Source: Bryobacteraceae bacterium | GTDB lineage: Bacteria; Acidobacteriota; Terriglobia; Bryobacterales; Bryobacteraceae | Direction: 5' to 3' | Length of the DNA stretch: 46,609 nucleotides | Assembly: GCA_019752335.1 (NCBI GenBank) | Contig: JAIEMJ010000039.1 | Span: forward strand, 1 to 46,609 | In this document: in pieces, positions 8,129 to 15,383 of the stretch | Layout: the number at the start of each line of letters is the position of its first letter | How positions within the stretch are numbered: position 1 is the first letter of the stretch | The notes under the pieces: model-generated | Told to the model about the DNA's origin: nothing | Databases searched by the model: none | Seen by the model: only the letters and a program-made list of their open reading frames with translations | Made by a program: the position numbers and the translations under genes

Positions 8129-9432
8129 CGGTCTGACCATGGCACCGGACCGATCTCCAGACTTTGGGTGTAAAGTCGATTGCGATAGAATCCAGTGTAT
8201 CCGATAGATTTGAGAATCCCGAGCTCAACGAGCCACTGAAAAGCATTCCATGCCTCAAAATCAACCATATGGCCGTCCAATTGGCCACCATGCCTGTCTA
8301 CCGGATGAGCTAAGTTGTTTCGCACCGCAACTAACGATGCAGCGAGATCTCCACCGTTTTCTTTGATCGATTTTACATTGACGGCGACCTTGCTGATTTC
8401 CCCAAGAATCGTTGGGATGCCCAATGGTAGGCCAAGAGAGGAGATGAATTCCCGGAATTGGTCGATCGTACTCATCTTAGAAATTTGCGTCTTACTCTTA
8501 CCGCTTGCTACCAAGTGCTGCCAGGCGAGTCTTTCCAATGCAACTTGAGACAGTGGTATGCCGCCACTTGTTCGGACGGCCTGCAAATTGCTAGAAACGT
8601 ACCAGAATATCGTCCGCTTGAGCAGTCGTTGCTTTTCGGAGTTCTTCCAGGCTTCGCGAAAACCAGAGAACAAAGCGGTGAGTGGCGAGCTGTTCTGATG
8701 CGGATTCCACGAGAGAGTACTTTTGTCGGGCCACATCGAAACCACATGAGGCACGCCCACGGTGTCCCACCGAGGAACCGGATTCAATTCCGAAATCATC
8801 GCGACCGACACGTATCGCCCTCTGGCAAAGCTGAGCAAATAGTGCAGAGTTTCGAACACTTCGTTGGCATCGTTCCGCTTGAACGTCTGCGAGTCGGTCC
8901 TTGCCTGCAATACGCCGTAGTGCGTCAGTCCATATCCCAGCTTGTCCTTTAGGTCCTTTAGCAGACCTAACGAATCCGACGAGCGGACTAGTGAGATGCT
9001 CCAGGCATCATCTTCAAGCTTGGACTCATGATCTTGGGACGACAAGAAGTTAACCAAATGAAATCCAAGACTACTTAAGTCTCGATCCGGTGCCCGCAAC
9101 GCGGCTTCGTGAAAATTCACCTTGAATTTCCGAATTGAAGATGGATCGAGGAAGTCCAGCGAGGGCATCCCGATCCAGGCTTCGCCTTTCATGCTCAGGC
9201 TTGGTAGCTCTACCGATGATTGTCCACCGATCGCAGTTTGGGTTGGACCAGAGTCCGCTGCTGGGGCTGTTAGTTCCAACTGCAAGTGGAGGCGAGGGAA
9301 GGGCAGCCACTCCAAAACGAGAGTCCCGACGCCGGAACGAGATGATTGCCCCTGCGTGAGGACGATCTCTGTTGAAGAAGCTACGACAATTGGTTCATTT
9401 GCCTTGGGAGCGATCACGTAGGGATTGGCCAT
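8125..9432 (-). CDS. Putative HEPN-domain protein on lower-GC DNA
   Basis: A 435-residue protein with no signal peptide. I start it at the ATG at 9432 (MANPYVIAPKANEPIVV); the open frame to 9606 upstream translates to an implausible Pro/Ser/Arg-rich stretch. The C-terminal part carries R371-NNLA-H376 followed by P, a match to the R-x4-H active motif of HEPN ribonucleases, after helices such as VALERLAWQHLV. The N-terminal 250 residues look beta-rich and are not recognised. HEPN proteins with such N-terminal domains occur in phage-defence genes such as ApeA, but that role here is only inference. Base composition is visibly less GC-rich than its neighbours, with AT-rich wobble codons, and the gene borders a broken toxin gene. 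Both point to horizontal transfer. Confidence 0.65.
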   Translation of the reverse strand: MANPYVIAPKANEPIVVASSTEIVLTQGQSSRSGVGTLVLEWLPFPRLHLQLELTAPAADSGPTQTAIGGQSSVELPSLSMKGEAWIGMPSLDFLDPSSIRKFKVNFHEAALRAPDRDLSSLGFHLVNFLSSQDHESKLEDDAWSISLVRSSDSLGLLKDLKDKLGYGLTHYGVLQARTDSQTFKRNDANEVFETLHYLLSFARGRYVSVAMISELNPVPRWDTVGVPHVVSMWPDKSTLSWNPHQNSSPLTALFSGFREAWKNSEKQRLLKRTIFWYVSSNLQAVRTSGGIPLSQVALERLAWQHLVASGKSKTQISKMSTIDQFREFISSLGLPLGIPTILGEISKVAVNVKSIKENGGDLAASLVAVRNNLAHPVDRHGGQLDGHMVDFEAWNAFQWLVELGILKSIGYTGFYRNRLYTQSLEIGPVPWSDR

Positions 9433-9973
9433 GCTTGAAGAGCATAACGCAGGCTTGTGAGGGGAGAAGCGGCGAGAACGAGAGAAGGGGCTCAGGGGGA
9501 CAAATAGGATGAGCGGGCCGTAGAGGCTGGAGAAGGTTGAAAGTGCCAGGCGGTGCGCCGGGATAAACCGGCGTATGGCGGCGGATGAAAGAGCCCCACA
9601 AGGCACAGGCTTGCTTTTTTGGTGGAAATTGCAGCTCCAACTCCGGGTCGGTTACGCTGGCTTCGCCCAACGTAGCGGTAAACATTACTTGCCCGCTATT
9701 TTGACTCCGTTTTAGGGAACCTCACTGGCTTGCGCCTCTATGGGTCGGTGTGGGGCGCCGCGTCCAGCGGGGGTACTGCTACTCTTCGCAATGACGACTC
9801 GACTGTCTTCGCCGCCAATTCGTTTCTGCCCATAGTGCGCGCGGCCGCCACAAATGGCCCTTTTCCTGGGACACCTACCACATTTCTAAATTCGTTAATT
9901 CCGTTGTCGGTGAATAGCTCCGGGATCCCTCTGGATCATTCAGCCGTCCCGCTCAGCCTGCCAAAACGCACGC
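9433..9973. other. Gene-free stretch upstream of the HEPN gene
   Basis: Short open frames exist on both strands (for example 9730-10047 plus, and 9395-9685 minus) but their translations show no motif, have no ribosome site, and overlap real genes. The stretch presumably contains the promoter of the HEPN gene and the border of the transferred segment. I found no tRNA, repeat or convincing terminator in it. Confidence 0.5.
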
Positions 9974-10732
9974 CTACCAGAGCTGATACCAGGCCTTGCG
10001 ACGCGCTTCCACTTCGAGGGGCGCGGGCAAGGGTAGGCCGTCGATGATGGCGCGGGGATTCTCGACGAAGAGCCTTTCGGCGCGGGCTTCGCCCCAGTCC
10101 TTTTTGACCGTCTGGTAGGCTTCGTCCATGCGGGCCGGGCGATGTTCCAGGTCGTGCCCGTCGCTGGCGAAGACGTGGACCAGATTCTCCGCCATCAACG
10201 TCTCGGAGAACTTGCGCGCGCGACTCCCCCAGAAGCCGGAGAGCGACTGCGTCGTTACCTGTAGCAGGCAGCCGAGTTCCACCCAACCGCGCAACTCCGT
10301 CAGCCGCTGCTGCAGGAGCGGATTGCGCTCCGGATGCGTGATGATGGGCACGATGCCCGCGCTGAGCATTTGCTGGAAGATATCCGTGGTGTTCTTGAAG
10401 ATCACCAAATCGGAGAACTCCACCAGCAGATACGGCCCGGCGTTGATGGTGTAGAACGCCGGATGCTCCATCAGGGCGCGGATGTTGTCGAAGGTGAGGT
10501 GGAAGTCGCAGCCGAGCAGGATGCGGATTCCGCTGCCCACTTCGCTGGAGAGCTTCGCGGCCAGTTGCCGGTTCACTTCGGGGTCGAAGTGAAACTGCGG
10601 GTCGGCGTGCGGGGTCGCGACGATGTGGGTGGTGCCGTGGGCTACGGCGGCGCGTAGCATGCCCAGGCTGGTCTCGAAGGTGTCGGCTCCGTCGTCCACC
10701 CCCGGGAGGATATGCGAATGGATGTCGATCAA
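9974..10732 (-). CDS. CpsB/CapC-type tyrosine phosphatase (PHP domain)
   Basis: A 252-residue cytoplasmic metal-dependent phosphatase of the PHP fold. The metal-binding motifs are all visible: MIDIHSHILPGVDDGA at the N-terminus, IVATPHADP, IITHPERNP and ASDGHDLEHRP. Family members dephosphorylate the tyrosine tails of BY-kinases and so control capsule or exopolysaccharide export. No polysaccharide cluster or BY-kinase is in the window, so the partner must be elsewhere. The gene follows the small membrane-protein gene on the same strand with a three-base gap, suggesting co-transcription. Confidence 0.87.
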   Translation of the reverse strand: MIDIHSHILPGVDDGADTFETSLGMLRAAVAHGTTHIVATPHADPQFHFDPEVNRQLAAKLSSEVGSGIRILLGCDFHLTFDNIRALMEHPAFYTINAGPYLLVEFSDLVIFKNTTDIFQQMLSAGIVPIITHPERNPLLQQRLTELRGWVELGCLLQVTTQSLSGFWGSRARKFSETLMAENLVHVFASDGHDLEHRPARMDEAYQTVKKDWGEARAERLFVENPRAIIDGLPLPAPLEVEARRKAWYQLW

Positions 10733-10735
10733 GTG

Positions 10736-11251
10736 TTAAATGAACATCTCTTCGTCCTGCGTCGCGTGCGCGACACTGGGACGTTTTTGCGCACTGCCGG
10801 CGAAAAAGGTGCCGAAGCCGGCGCGGACGCCCGTTACCAGGCCATTGATCTCTTTGAGCGGCCGTAGGACGCCGCCTTGCAACACGGCCACGGTCTCATG
10901 GACCCGCGACATCGTGTCGTCCAGCACAAATTCCGCCTTTTCGAGCTGCACCTTCGCGCGCGAGGAGGCGTCGGTGACGACGTCTTCCACCCGGGCTAAC
11001 TGGGTCTTCGTGGAATCGAGAATCAGATGCGTCTTCGCGCTGATCTGCTTAATCTCGGCGTGGCTGGTTTCCACGGCGGCACGAGCCTGTTCAAGCAACG
11101 TCTCGGCGCGCGGAATCAGCGGCAGGACCTTCTCCTGCATCGCCTTCACCTGCCGGTAGAGGCCAAACATGGCCACCATCTGCAGGAACATCGACAGGCC
11201 GGCCAGCACCACGAAGCCGGCCATCACCCAGATCAGCGTATTATTCTCCAT
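10736..11251 (-). CDS. Small membrane-anchored coiled-coil protein (DUF948-like)
   Basis: A 171-residue protein with one N-terminal transmembrane helix (about residues 6-30, LIWVMAGFVVLAGLSMFLQMVAM) and then a long charged helical region with heptad character (LLEQARAAVETSHAEIKQISAKT). The layout matches DUF948-type proteins, whose job is not settled. The ATG at 11251 is used; the frame also allows a TTG at 11260. It is sandwiched between a YtxH-like gene upstream and the PHP phosphatase downstream on the same strand, as is common for DUF948/YtxH pairs linked to envelope stress. Confidence 0.7.
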   Translation of the reverse strand: MENNTLIWVMAGFVVLAGLSMFLQMVAMFGLYRQVKAMQEKVLPLIPRAETLLEQARAAVETSHAEIKQISAKTHLILDSTKTQLARVEDVVTDASSRAKVQLEKAEFVLDDTMSRVHETVAVLQGGVLRPLKEINGLVTGVRAGFGTFFAGSAQKRPSVAHATQDEEMFI

Positions 11252-11270
11252 AGACCCCAACTACCACTGC

Positions 11271-11573
11271 TTAAACGCCTTCGCCAGCCAGGTCCGCGTT
11301 CAGGGCGTCGCGGTAGGCTTGCTTACCGGCGTCCATGGCGGAGGCCAGGTTTTCGCGATGACGGCTCACCGTCTCTTTGCCACGCTGGACGGCTTCGGCG
11401 GCCTGATCGCGCAACTCCTCGCTGCGGCGTTTCAGCAGATCGCGGCCTTCGTCGGCCTTGTTCTTCAGCATGACGCGAGTCTCTTCGCCGCTCTGCGGCG
11501 CAAACAGCAGTCCTGCGGCCACACCCAGGCCCAAGCCTAGAAAAAAGTAAGAAATCTTGTTATTCTCGTCCAT
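11271..11573 (-). CDS. YtxH-domain protein
   Basis: A 100-residue protein starting MDENNKISYFFLGLGLGVAAGLLFAPQSGEETR. This is the glycine-rich membrane helix followed by the LFAPxSGxETR motif that defines YtxH. The rest is an amphipathic helix (KADEGRDLLKRRSEELRDQA). YtxH proteins are associated with general stress in Bacillus; the role here is unknown. It lies 19 bases upstream of the DUF948-like gene and is probably transcribed with it. It is divergent from recX, leaving about 50 bases for two promoters. Confidence 0.8.
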   Translation of the reverse strand: MDENNKISYFFLGLGLGVAAGLLFAPQSGEETRVMLKNKADEGRDLLKRRSEELRDQAAEAVQRGKETVSRHRENLASAMDAGKQAYRDALNADLAGEGV

Positions 11574-11626
11574 CTGCTCGCTCCTTCACTCGTCCTGCGA
11601 CTGCCTTTAGTCTACTATGGAGAGCG

Positions 11627-12157
11627 ATGCGGAAACAGCCCAGAAAACTCGACGCATCGGAGCTGAAGCAATACGCGCTGCGTTTGCTGGCCGGCCGCGC
11701 GCTTTCCACCGGCGAACTGCGCGCCAAACTGGTCCTGCGCGCCGAAGACGCCGCCACCATCGATCCCATCGTCGACTATCTGCGCGACCTCAAGTTCCTC
11801 GATGACACGCGCTTCGCCCAACACTACACGCGCCTGCGCCTGGAGGGCGACGGCCATGGGCAAGCTCGCGTGCTGCGCGATCTACGGCAGCGCAAGGTGG
11901 CAGCGCCGCTCGCCGAGCAGACGGTGAACGCTGCCTTTGCCACGGTCGATGAAGTCACCATGATTGAGCAATACCTGGCGCGCAAGTTCAAGCACACCGA
12001 TTTGCCCAAATACCTGAGCGAGGAGAAGCACCTCGCCGCCGCGTATCGCAAGCTCCGTCATGCGGGCTATGGCTCGTCGAACGTAATCCGCGTCCTGCGG
12101 CGGTTTTCGGCGCGCGCGGACGAGATTGAAGAGGCGGGCCCTGGCGAGTTAGAGTAG
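11627..12157 (+). CDS. recX: RecX regulatory protein
   Basis: A 176-residue protein with the helical RecX repeats: LKQYALRLLAGRALSTGELRAKL, then IVDYLRDLKFLDDTRFAQHYTRLRLEGDGHGQARVLRDLRQR, and a C-terminal repeat (KYLSEEKHLAAAYRKLRHAGYGSSNVIRVLRRF). RecX binds RecA filaments and limits their growth during recombination and SOS. The ATG at 11627 follows GGAGAG. recA is not adjacent. A DinB-fold gene starts 6 bases after its stop, so the two are likely co-transcribed. Confidence 0.85.
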   Translation: MRKQPRKLDASELKQYALRLLAGRALSTGELRAKLVLRAEDAATIDPIVDYLRDLKFLDDTRFAQHYTRLRLEGDGHGQARVLRDLRQRKVAAPLAEQTVNAAFATVDEVTMIEQYLARKFKHTDLPKYLSEEKHLAAAYRKLRHAGYGSSNVIRVLRRFSARADEIEEAGPGELE

Positions 12158-12163
12158 AGGACT

Positions 12164-12670
12164 ATGGTTCCTGAACACGCCAAAGCAATTAGCGAATTCC
12201 TGTCTTCCACGCTCGAGATGGAAGCCAAAACCACGGCCCGCGTCATTTCCGCCGTTCCCGCCATCGGCGTGGACTATGCGCCGGATGCGAAGTCGATGAA
12301 GGCCCTGGACCTCGCCTGGCACATCGCCTCCGCCGAAGTGATGCTCCTCGACATGGCCATCGCCGGCGGCGACGCCCCCGTGGCGGAGCGCGCTCCGGGC
12401 ACCGATACGGCCGAAGGTGTCGTGGCCTGGTATCAGCAGCATCAGCCGGCGGCGATGGCGAAGGTCCGCGCCCTGACGGGCGAGCATCTCGCCAAGGTGA
12501 TCAGCGTCTGGGGCGGCGCCTTCACGCTGCCCACGGTAAGTTTCGTCGCCTTCGCGCTGAATCATTCGGTCCATCATCGCGGCCAACTTTCTGCGTACCT
12601 GCGTCCGATGGGCGCCAAGGTCCCGTCGATTTACGGTCCCAGCGGCGATGAGGGCATGGGCGGCCACTAG
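12164..12670 (+). CDS. DinB-superfamily protein (four-helix metal-binding fold)
   Basis: A 168-residue protein. The three histidines of the DinB/YfiT metal site are in place: H53 in LDLAWHIASAE, and H134 and H138 in LNHSVHHRGQLSAYLRPMG. Members are often metal-dependent thiol transferases or hydrolases, and some are damage-induced; the reaction here is unknown. It directly follows recX. The C-terminus ends in a Gly/His-rich tail (GDEGMGGH). Its stop is followed by a strong hairpin at 12771-12800. Confidence 0.8.
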   Translation: MVPEHAKAISEFLSSTLEMEAKTTARVISAVPAIGVDYAPDAKSMKALDLAWHIASAEVMLLDMAIAGGDAPVAERAPGTDTAEGVVAWYQQHQPAAMAKVRALTGEHLAKVISVWGGAFTLPTVSFVAFALNHSVHHRGQLSAYLRPMGAKVPSIYGPSGDEGMGGH

Positions 12671-12770
12671 ACCAGAACCAGTCACACTTGCGAGGCCGTT
12701 TCACCTGGGGCGTCCGAGAAACTGTTGTCCTTCGACATTGAGCTGCGGCGCACATTTACGAATCTGGCTG

Positions 12771-12800
12771 CGAGCCCGCCGCGCAAACGCGGCGGGCTCG
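12771..12800. terminator. Bidirectional hairpin, perfect 13-bp stem
   Basis: Bases 12771-12783 pair exactly with 12788-12800 around a CAAA loop. It lies between the ends of two convergent genes (stops at 12670 and 12808), which suits a terminator for both. There is no T-run, so it may equally be a REP-like unit; its core (GCCCGCCGCG) resembles the hairpins at 3428-3532. Confidence 0.7.
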
Positions 12801-12807
12801 GCGTTGG

Positions 12808-14382
12808 TTAGAAGCGGCTGATGAGGCCGTAGGCGGCGGGACCGGCCGTACTGATGGCGTCGAGCGTCCGGAAGCCTTCGCGGAAGTAGAACTGGTACTG
12901 CGCGGGGCGGGAGCTGAGGTTGAAGGTGAGGGTGCCGCCGGTGCAGTCGGCTTCTACCTGGTAGCTGCCGCGGTCGCTTTCGACGCGGGCGACTGTGCCG
13001 TCCTCGCCCAGATTCGAAGTGGCGAGGATGCCGAGGCGGCCGGCGTTGGCGGTGAGGAGTCCGACGAGGCCGTAAGTTTCGAAGGTGAAATTGGGGACGC
13101 GTTGGAGTTTGGCGCTGTAGAGACCGGAGACCAGGGTGAGCGGATCGACGCCGGCAGGGCAACCGGTGACGCCGGCATGCGCGCTGCCGGAGGCGCCACG
13201 GCCTTCGCGGGTGCTGACGAGATACAGGGAGCGGCCGTTGTTGTAGAACCAGAAGTCGTACTGCATGGGGAACGAGGAGAGGTTCATGGTGAGGGTGCCG
13301 CCGGTGCAGTCCGGGAAGATCTGGAAGGTGCCGGCGTCGCCTTCGAGACGGATGGCGCCGGGGAATTGACTACCATCCAGCAGTAGGGAGGTGGCGTTGA
13401 TGGCGAGGGTACCGGAATTGGCCGCCACGAAGCGCCCCGCGATGCTGAAGTCGGCGTCTAAAGCATTCTTTACGGATGTTTGGGCGTTAAAGGTCCAAGC
13501 GTTGATGCCGCTCAGGAGCGAGAGAGGGTTCGCTGGGCAACCGGCGGCCGAGGCGCGGCTCACCACTCCCAGGATGAAGCGGTTGCTGGTGCTGATGACG
13601 TCCAATTCCTGGAAGCCGGCCCGGAAGTAGAACTGGAACTGCTGCGGCAAGGAGCCGAGGTTGAAAGTCAGCGTCCCTCCCGTGCAGTCGGCATTCACCT
13701 GAAAGCGGCCAGGACCACTCTCCAGACGTGTCACTCGATGAAGGTCGCCTTGGCTGGAAGTTTGCGTAATCGCAAGAACGCCGAGCGGGTTACCGGCCAC
13801 TCCCTGACCGAGGCTGGCCTCGAAGCGTCCAGAGGCAGCATAGGAGCTAGGAAAGAAATTGAGGTCTCCGCGCAGGTTGAAGGCGTAGGAGCCTGAGAGC
13901 AGAGTGAGCGGGTTGACGCCGACCGGACAGCCGGCCACGCCCAGCGTCGCGCTGCCCGTGGCCGACCTGCCCGGGGAAGTGCTAATGAGGTAAAGCGAGC
14001 GGCCGCCATCGACGAAGACGAAGTCGTACTGCATGGGGAACGACGAGAGGTTCATGGTGAGTGTGCCGCCGGTGCAGTTGTCGTTGATCTGGTAGCGTCC
14101 CGCGTCCTGTTCTTCGCGCGTAGTACTGGCGGAAAGGAAGTTACCCAGGACCGAGGTGGCCGTGATGGCCAGGACACCGTTTAGGCTGTTAGCCGCTCCG
14201 GGGGTGGCGGTGAACTGGCCCGCGACGACGAAGTAAGGTTGGCCAGGAACATTGTTCGTCTGGACGTTGAAGGTCCAGGTGCCGCTGAGGGCGGTGAGGG
14301 GGTTGGCGGGACATTGGCCGTAAAGCGGGGTCGCGGCGGCGACGGTGGTGAGCAGGAGCGTCTGCCAGAGTTGTTTTCGCAT
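12808..14382 (-). CDS. Exported protein of four ~127-residue repeats in A-B-A-B order
   Basis: A 524-residue protein with a signal peptide (MRKQLWQTLLLTTVAAATPLYG). I recognise no known family. It consists of four repeats beginning at C24, C152, C282 and C408, each opening with CPxxxxPLxLLSG and containing a DCTGGTLTxNLSSxPxQY block. Repeats 1 and 3 share TLTMNLSSFPMQYDF...GRSLYL, while repeats 2 and 4 share TLTFNL...QFYFR.GF..LD.IST. The gene therefore looks like a duplicated two-domain unit. Each repeat has two conserved cysteines that could form a disulphide, fitting an extracytoplasmic beta-rich protein. The chain ends in Phe (GLISRF), but no outer-membrane anchor is clear. A copied fragment of an A repeat lies nearby at 14892-14942. 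Confidence 0.75.
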   Translation of the reverse strand: MRKQLWQTLLLTTVAAATPLYGQCPANPLTALSGTWTFNVQTNNVPGQPYFVVAGQFTATPGAANSLNGVLAITATSVLGNFLSASTTREEQDAGRYQINDNCTGGTLTMNLSSFPMQYDFVFVDGGRSLYLISTSPGRSATGSATLGVAGCPVGVNPLTLLSGSYAFNLRGDLNFFPSSYAASGRFEASLGQGVAGNPLGVLAITQTSSQGDLHRVTRLESGPGRFQVNADCTGGTLTFNLGSLPQQFQFYFRAGFQELDVISTSNRFILGVVSRASAAGCPANPLSLLSGINAWTFNAQTSVKNALDADFSIAGRFVAANSGTLAINATSLLLDGSQFPGAIRLEGDAGTFQIFPDCTGGTLTMNLSSFPMQYDFWFYNNGRSLYLVSTREGRGASGSAHAGVTGCPAGVDPLTLVSGLYSAKLQRVPNFTFETYGLVGLLTANAGRLGILATSNLGEDGTVARVESDRGSYQVEADCTGGTLTFNLSSRPAQYQFYFREGFRTLDAISTAGPAAYGLISRF

Positions 14383-14556
14383 GAATTTTCCTTCTTCGGG
14401 TTCGGGGACTCACGAGGATAGTACCTTTGGTCTATTTGCCTGGCAAGGTCTAAAACTAGTTTGGTCAGATAATTGAGTCGTCTAGGACTCTCAGGGGTAC
14501 TAAGTGAGCCACGGGGTCCGCCTACCGAACTAGCTTGCAGGGAGTCGACGGCGGAA

Positions 14557-14634
14557 CGACCCGCTCACTATCGTGCGCGGCTGCAAAGCTTCGTGGTGCT
14601 GGCGATGCAGCCGCGAACGATAGTGAGCGGGTCG
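14557..14634. repeat. REPIN-like inverted pair of the local REP sequence
   Basis: Arms 14557-14585 and 14606-14634 are reverse complements with one mismatch in 29 positions, separated by 20 bases. The arm sequence (CGACCCGCTCACTATCGTTC...) recurs at 14840-14867 and 15358-15383. Two REPs in opposite orientation, forming a hairpin, is the definition of a REPIN. Confidence 0.85.
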
Positions 14635-14690
14635 CGCATTCAGCGGGTCGCGCATTCAGCGGGTCGCGCATTCAGCGGGTCGCGCATTCA
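14627..14690. repeat. Four perfect tandem copies of a 16-bp unit
   Basis: GCGGGTCGCGCATTCA is repeated four times without change, at 14627, 14643, 14659 and 14675. The first copy starts inside the right REP arm, so the array grew from the end of the REPIN, probably by slippage. Confidence 0.95.
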
Positions 14691-14744
14691 AGCCTAGGCC
14701 TCCTGCGTCCGCATCGCCCGCTGAGGTCCGGCATGAGGGGGTTG

Positions 14745-14793
14745 AATTGAAAGGCGCCGCCGTCCAGGATCCGCGCTCGTCACCATGCAGGAT
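14745..14793 (-). pseudogene. Remnant of a Y1 (RAYT/IS200-like) transposase gene, N-terminal piece
   Basis: On the minus strand this piece encodes LHGDERGS, the N-terminal signature of this transposase family; the same motif occurs in the plus-strand copy at 15005. The 48 bases upstream of it (14794-14841) match, as an imperfect inverted copy, the bases just upstream of that other copy (14956-15004). Roughly 40 bases of the expected N-terminus are deleted, and nothing clearly homologous follows. It is a decayed second copy in opposite orientation. Confidence 0.6.
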
Positions 14794-14839
14794 GCGGGTA
14801 TTCTCGCCCATGCGAACCAACAATGTTGATCCGAAATAT

Positions 14840-14867
14840 GACCCGCTCACTATCGTTCGCGGCTGCA
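14840..14867 (+). repeat. Single REP copy
   Basis: GACCCGCTCACTATCGTTCG followed by CGGCTGCA matches the arm of the REPIN at 14557-14634. It lies between the inverted leaders of the two transposase remnants. Confidence 0.85.
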
Positions 14868-14891
14868 CCGTCAGCACCAACCGGTCCGAAT

Positions 14892-14942
14892 ATGAACCTC
14901 TCTTCGTTCCCCATGCATTACGACTTCTGGCTCCACAACAAC
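14892..14942 (+). pseudogene. Fragment of the A-type repeat of the neighbouring exported protein
   Basis: The fragment encodes MNLSSFPMHYDFWLHNN. This nearly equals MNLSSFPMQYDFWFYNN in repeat 3 of the gene at 12808-14382 (coding near 13230-13290), and the DNA is also nearly identical. It lies on the opposite strand to that gene, has no start or continuation of the repeat, and sits within the REP/transposase locus. It is a copied or left-over piece of that gene or of a lost paralogue. Confidence 0.75.
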
Positions 14943-15004
14943 GTGCGACGTAACCTCATATTCCGGATCACACTCGTTGGTTCGCAATCGGCGAGAATAC
15001 TCGC

Positions 15005-15325
15005 ATGACCTACCTGTTGACGTTCTCCTGCTACGGCACTCACCTGCACGGCGATGAGCGCGGATGGCCTTTGATGGCGGCGGATGTGCGGAGCGCGCAT
15101 GTCCATGTGGTCTTGGGGTGCGCTTCTTCTGTCGAGCGGATTCTGGCGGCGCTGAAAGCGGCGGCGACCCGGAGCCTGAATCGCGCCGATGGACAACTCA
15201 ACCGGCGGAGATGGTCACGCGGTGGCAGTGTGCGGCCTCTACGGACTCCAGAAGCCGTCACCGCCGCCATCCGGTACGTTGTCGAAGGACAAGGCGACCC
15301 GATGAGCGTCTACCGCGGGTCGTAG
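15005..15325 (+). pseudogene. Y1 (RAYT/IS200-like) transposase with internal deletion
   Basis: The 106-residue frame begins MTYLLTFSCYGTHLHGDERG, the classic N-terminus of REP-associated tyrosine transposases. It then jumps directly to WPLMAADVRSAHVHVVL, which carries the HuH metal motif (HVH), and ends with WSRGGSVRPLR...AIRYVVEGQGDPMSVY. Family members are about 170-200 residues, so roughly 60-70 residues between the two blocks are missing. The expected catalytic Tyr region near the C-terminus seems partly kept (the YVVEGQG helix). The protein is probably inactive. REP copies flank it on both sides, as expected for a RAYT and its target sequence. Confidence 0.75.
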
Positions 15326-15357
15326 GCCTGAATACGCGAATACGACCCGCTCGGCGT

Positions 15358-15383
15358 GACCCGCTCACTATCGTTCGCGGCTG
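15358..15383 (+). repeat. REP copy at the end of the epimerase-like gene
   Basis: GACCCGCTCACTATCGTTCG and CGGCTG match the REPs at 14557 and 14840. A partial copy (CGACCCGCTC) lies just before it, at 15343-15352. The REP contains the stop codon of the minus-strand gene that ends at 15368. Confidence 0.85.

Larger units (their letters stand above)
14794..15004. repeat. Imperfect 48/49-base inverted repeats: shared 5' regions of two transposase remnants
   Basis: Bases 14794-14841 and 14956-15004 are imperfect reverse complements, sharing blocks such as GTATTCTCGCC, TGCGAACCAAC and GATCCGGAATATGA with few differences. They sit directly upstream of two head-to-head Y1 transposase remnants, so they are most likely the transposase gene's own leader or end sequence. 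The 114 bases between them hold a REP copy and a fragment of the neighbouring repeat gene. Confidence 0.75.

Noticed and set aside
7626-9432. Antitoxin, PIN fragment and HEPN gene as one new defence system
   Set aside because: The HEPN gene is on the opposite strand and tail-to-tail with the broken toxin, which fits insertion better than a joint function.
9433-9685. N-terminal extension of the HEPN gene and a small overlapping frame
   Set aside because: The translation is Pro/Ser/Arg-rich with no motif, and composition suggests non-coding DNA.
9730-10047. 105-residue plus-strand open frame
   Set aside because: No ribosome site or motif, and it runs into the PHP phosphatase gene on the other strand.
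14627-14690. Tandem 16-mers as a CRISPR array
   Set aside because: The copies are directly adjacent with no spacers.
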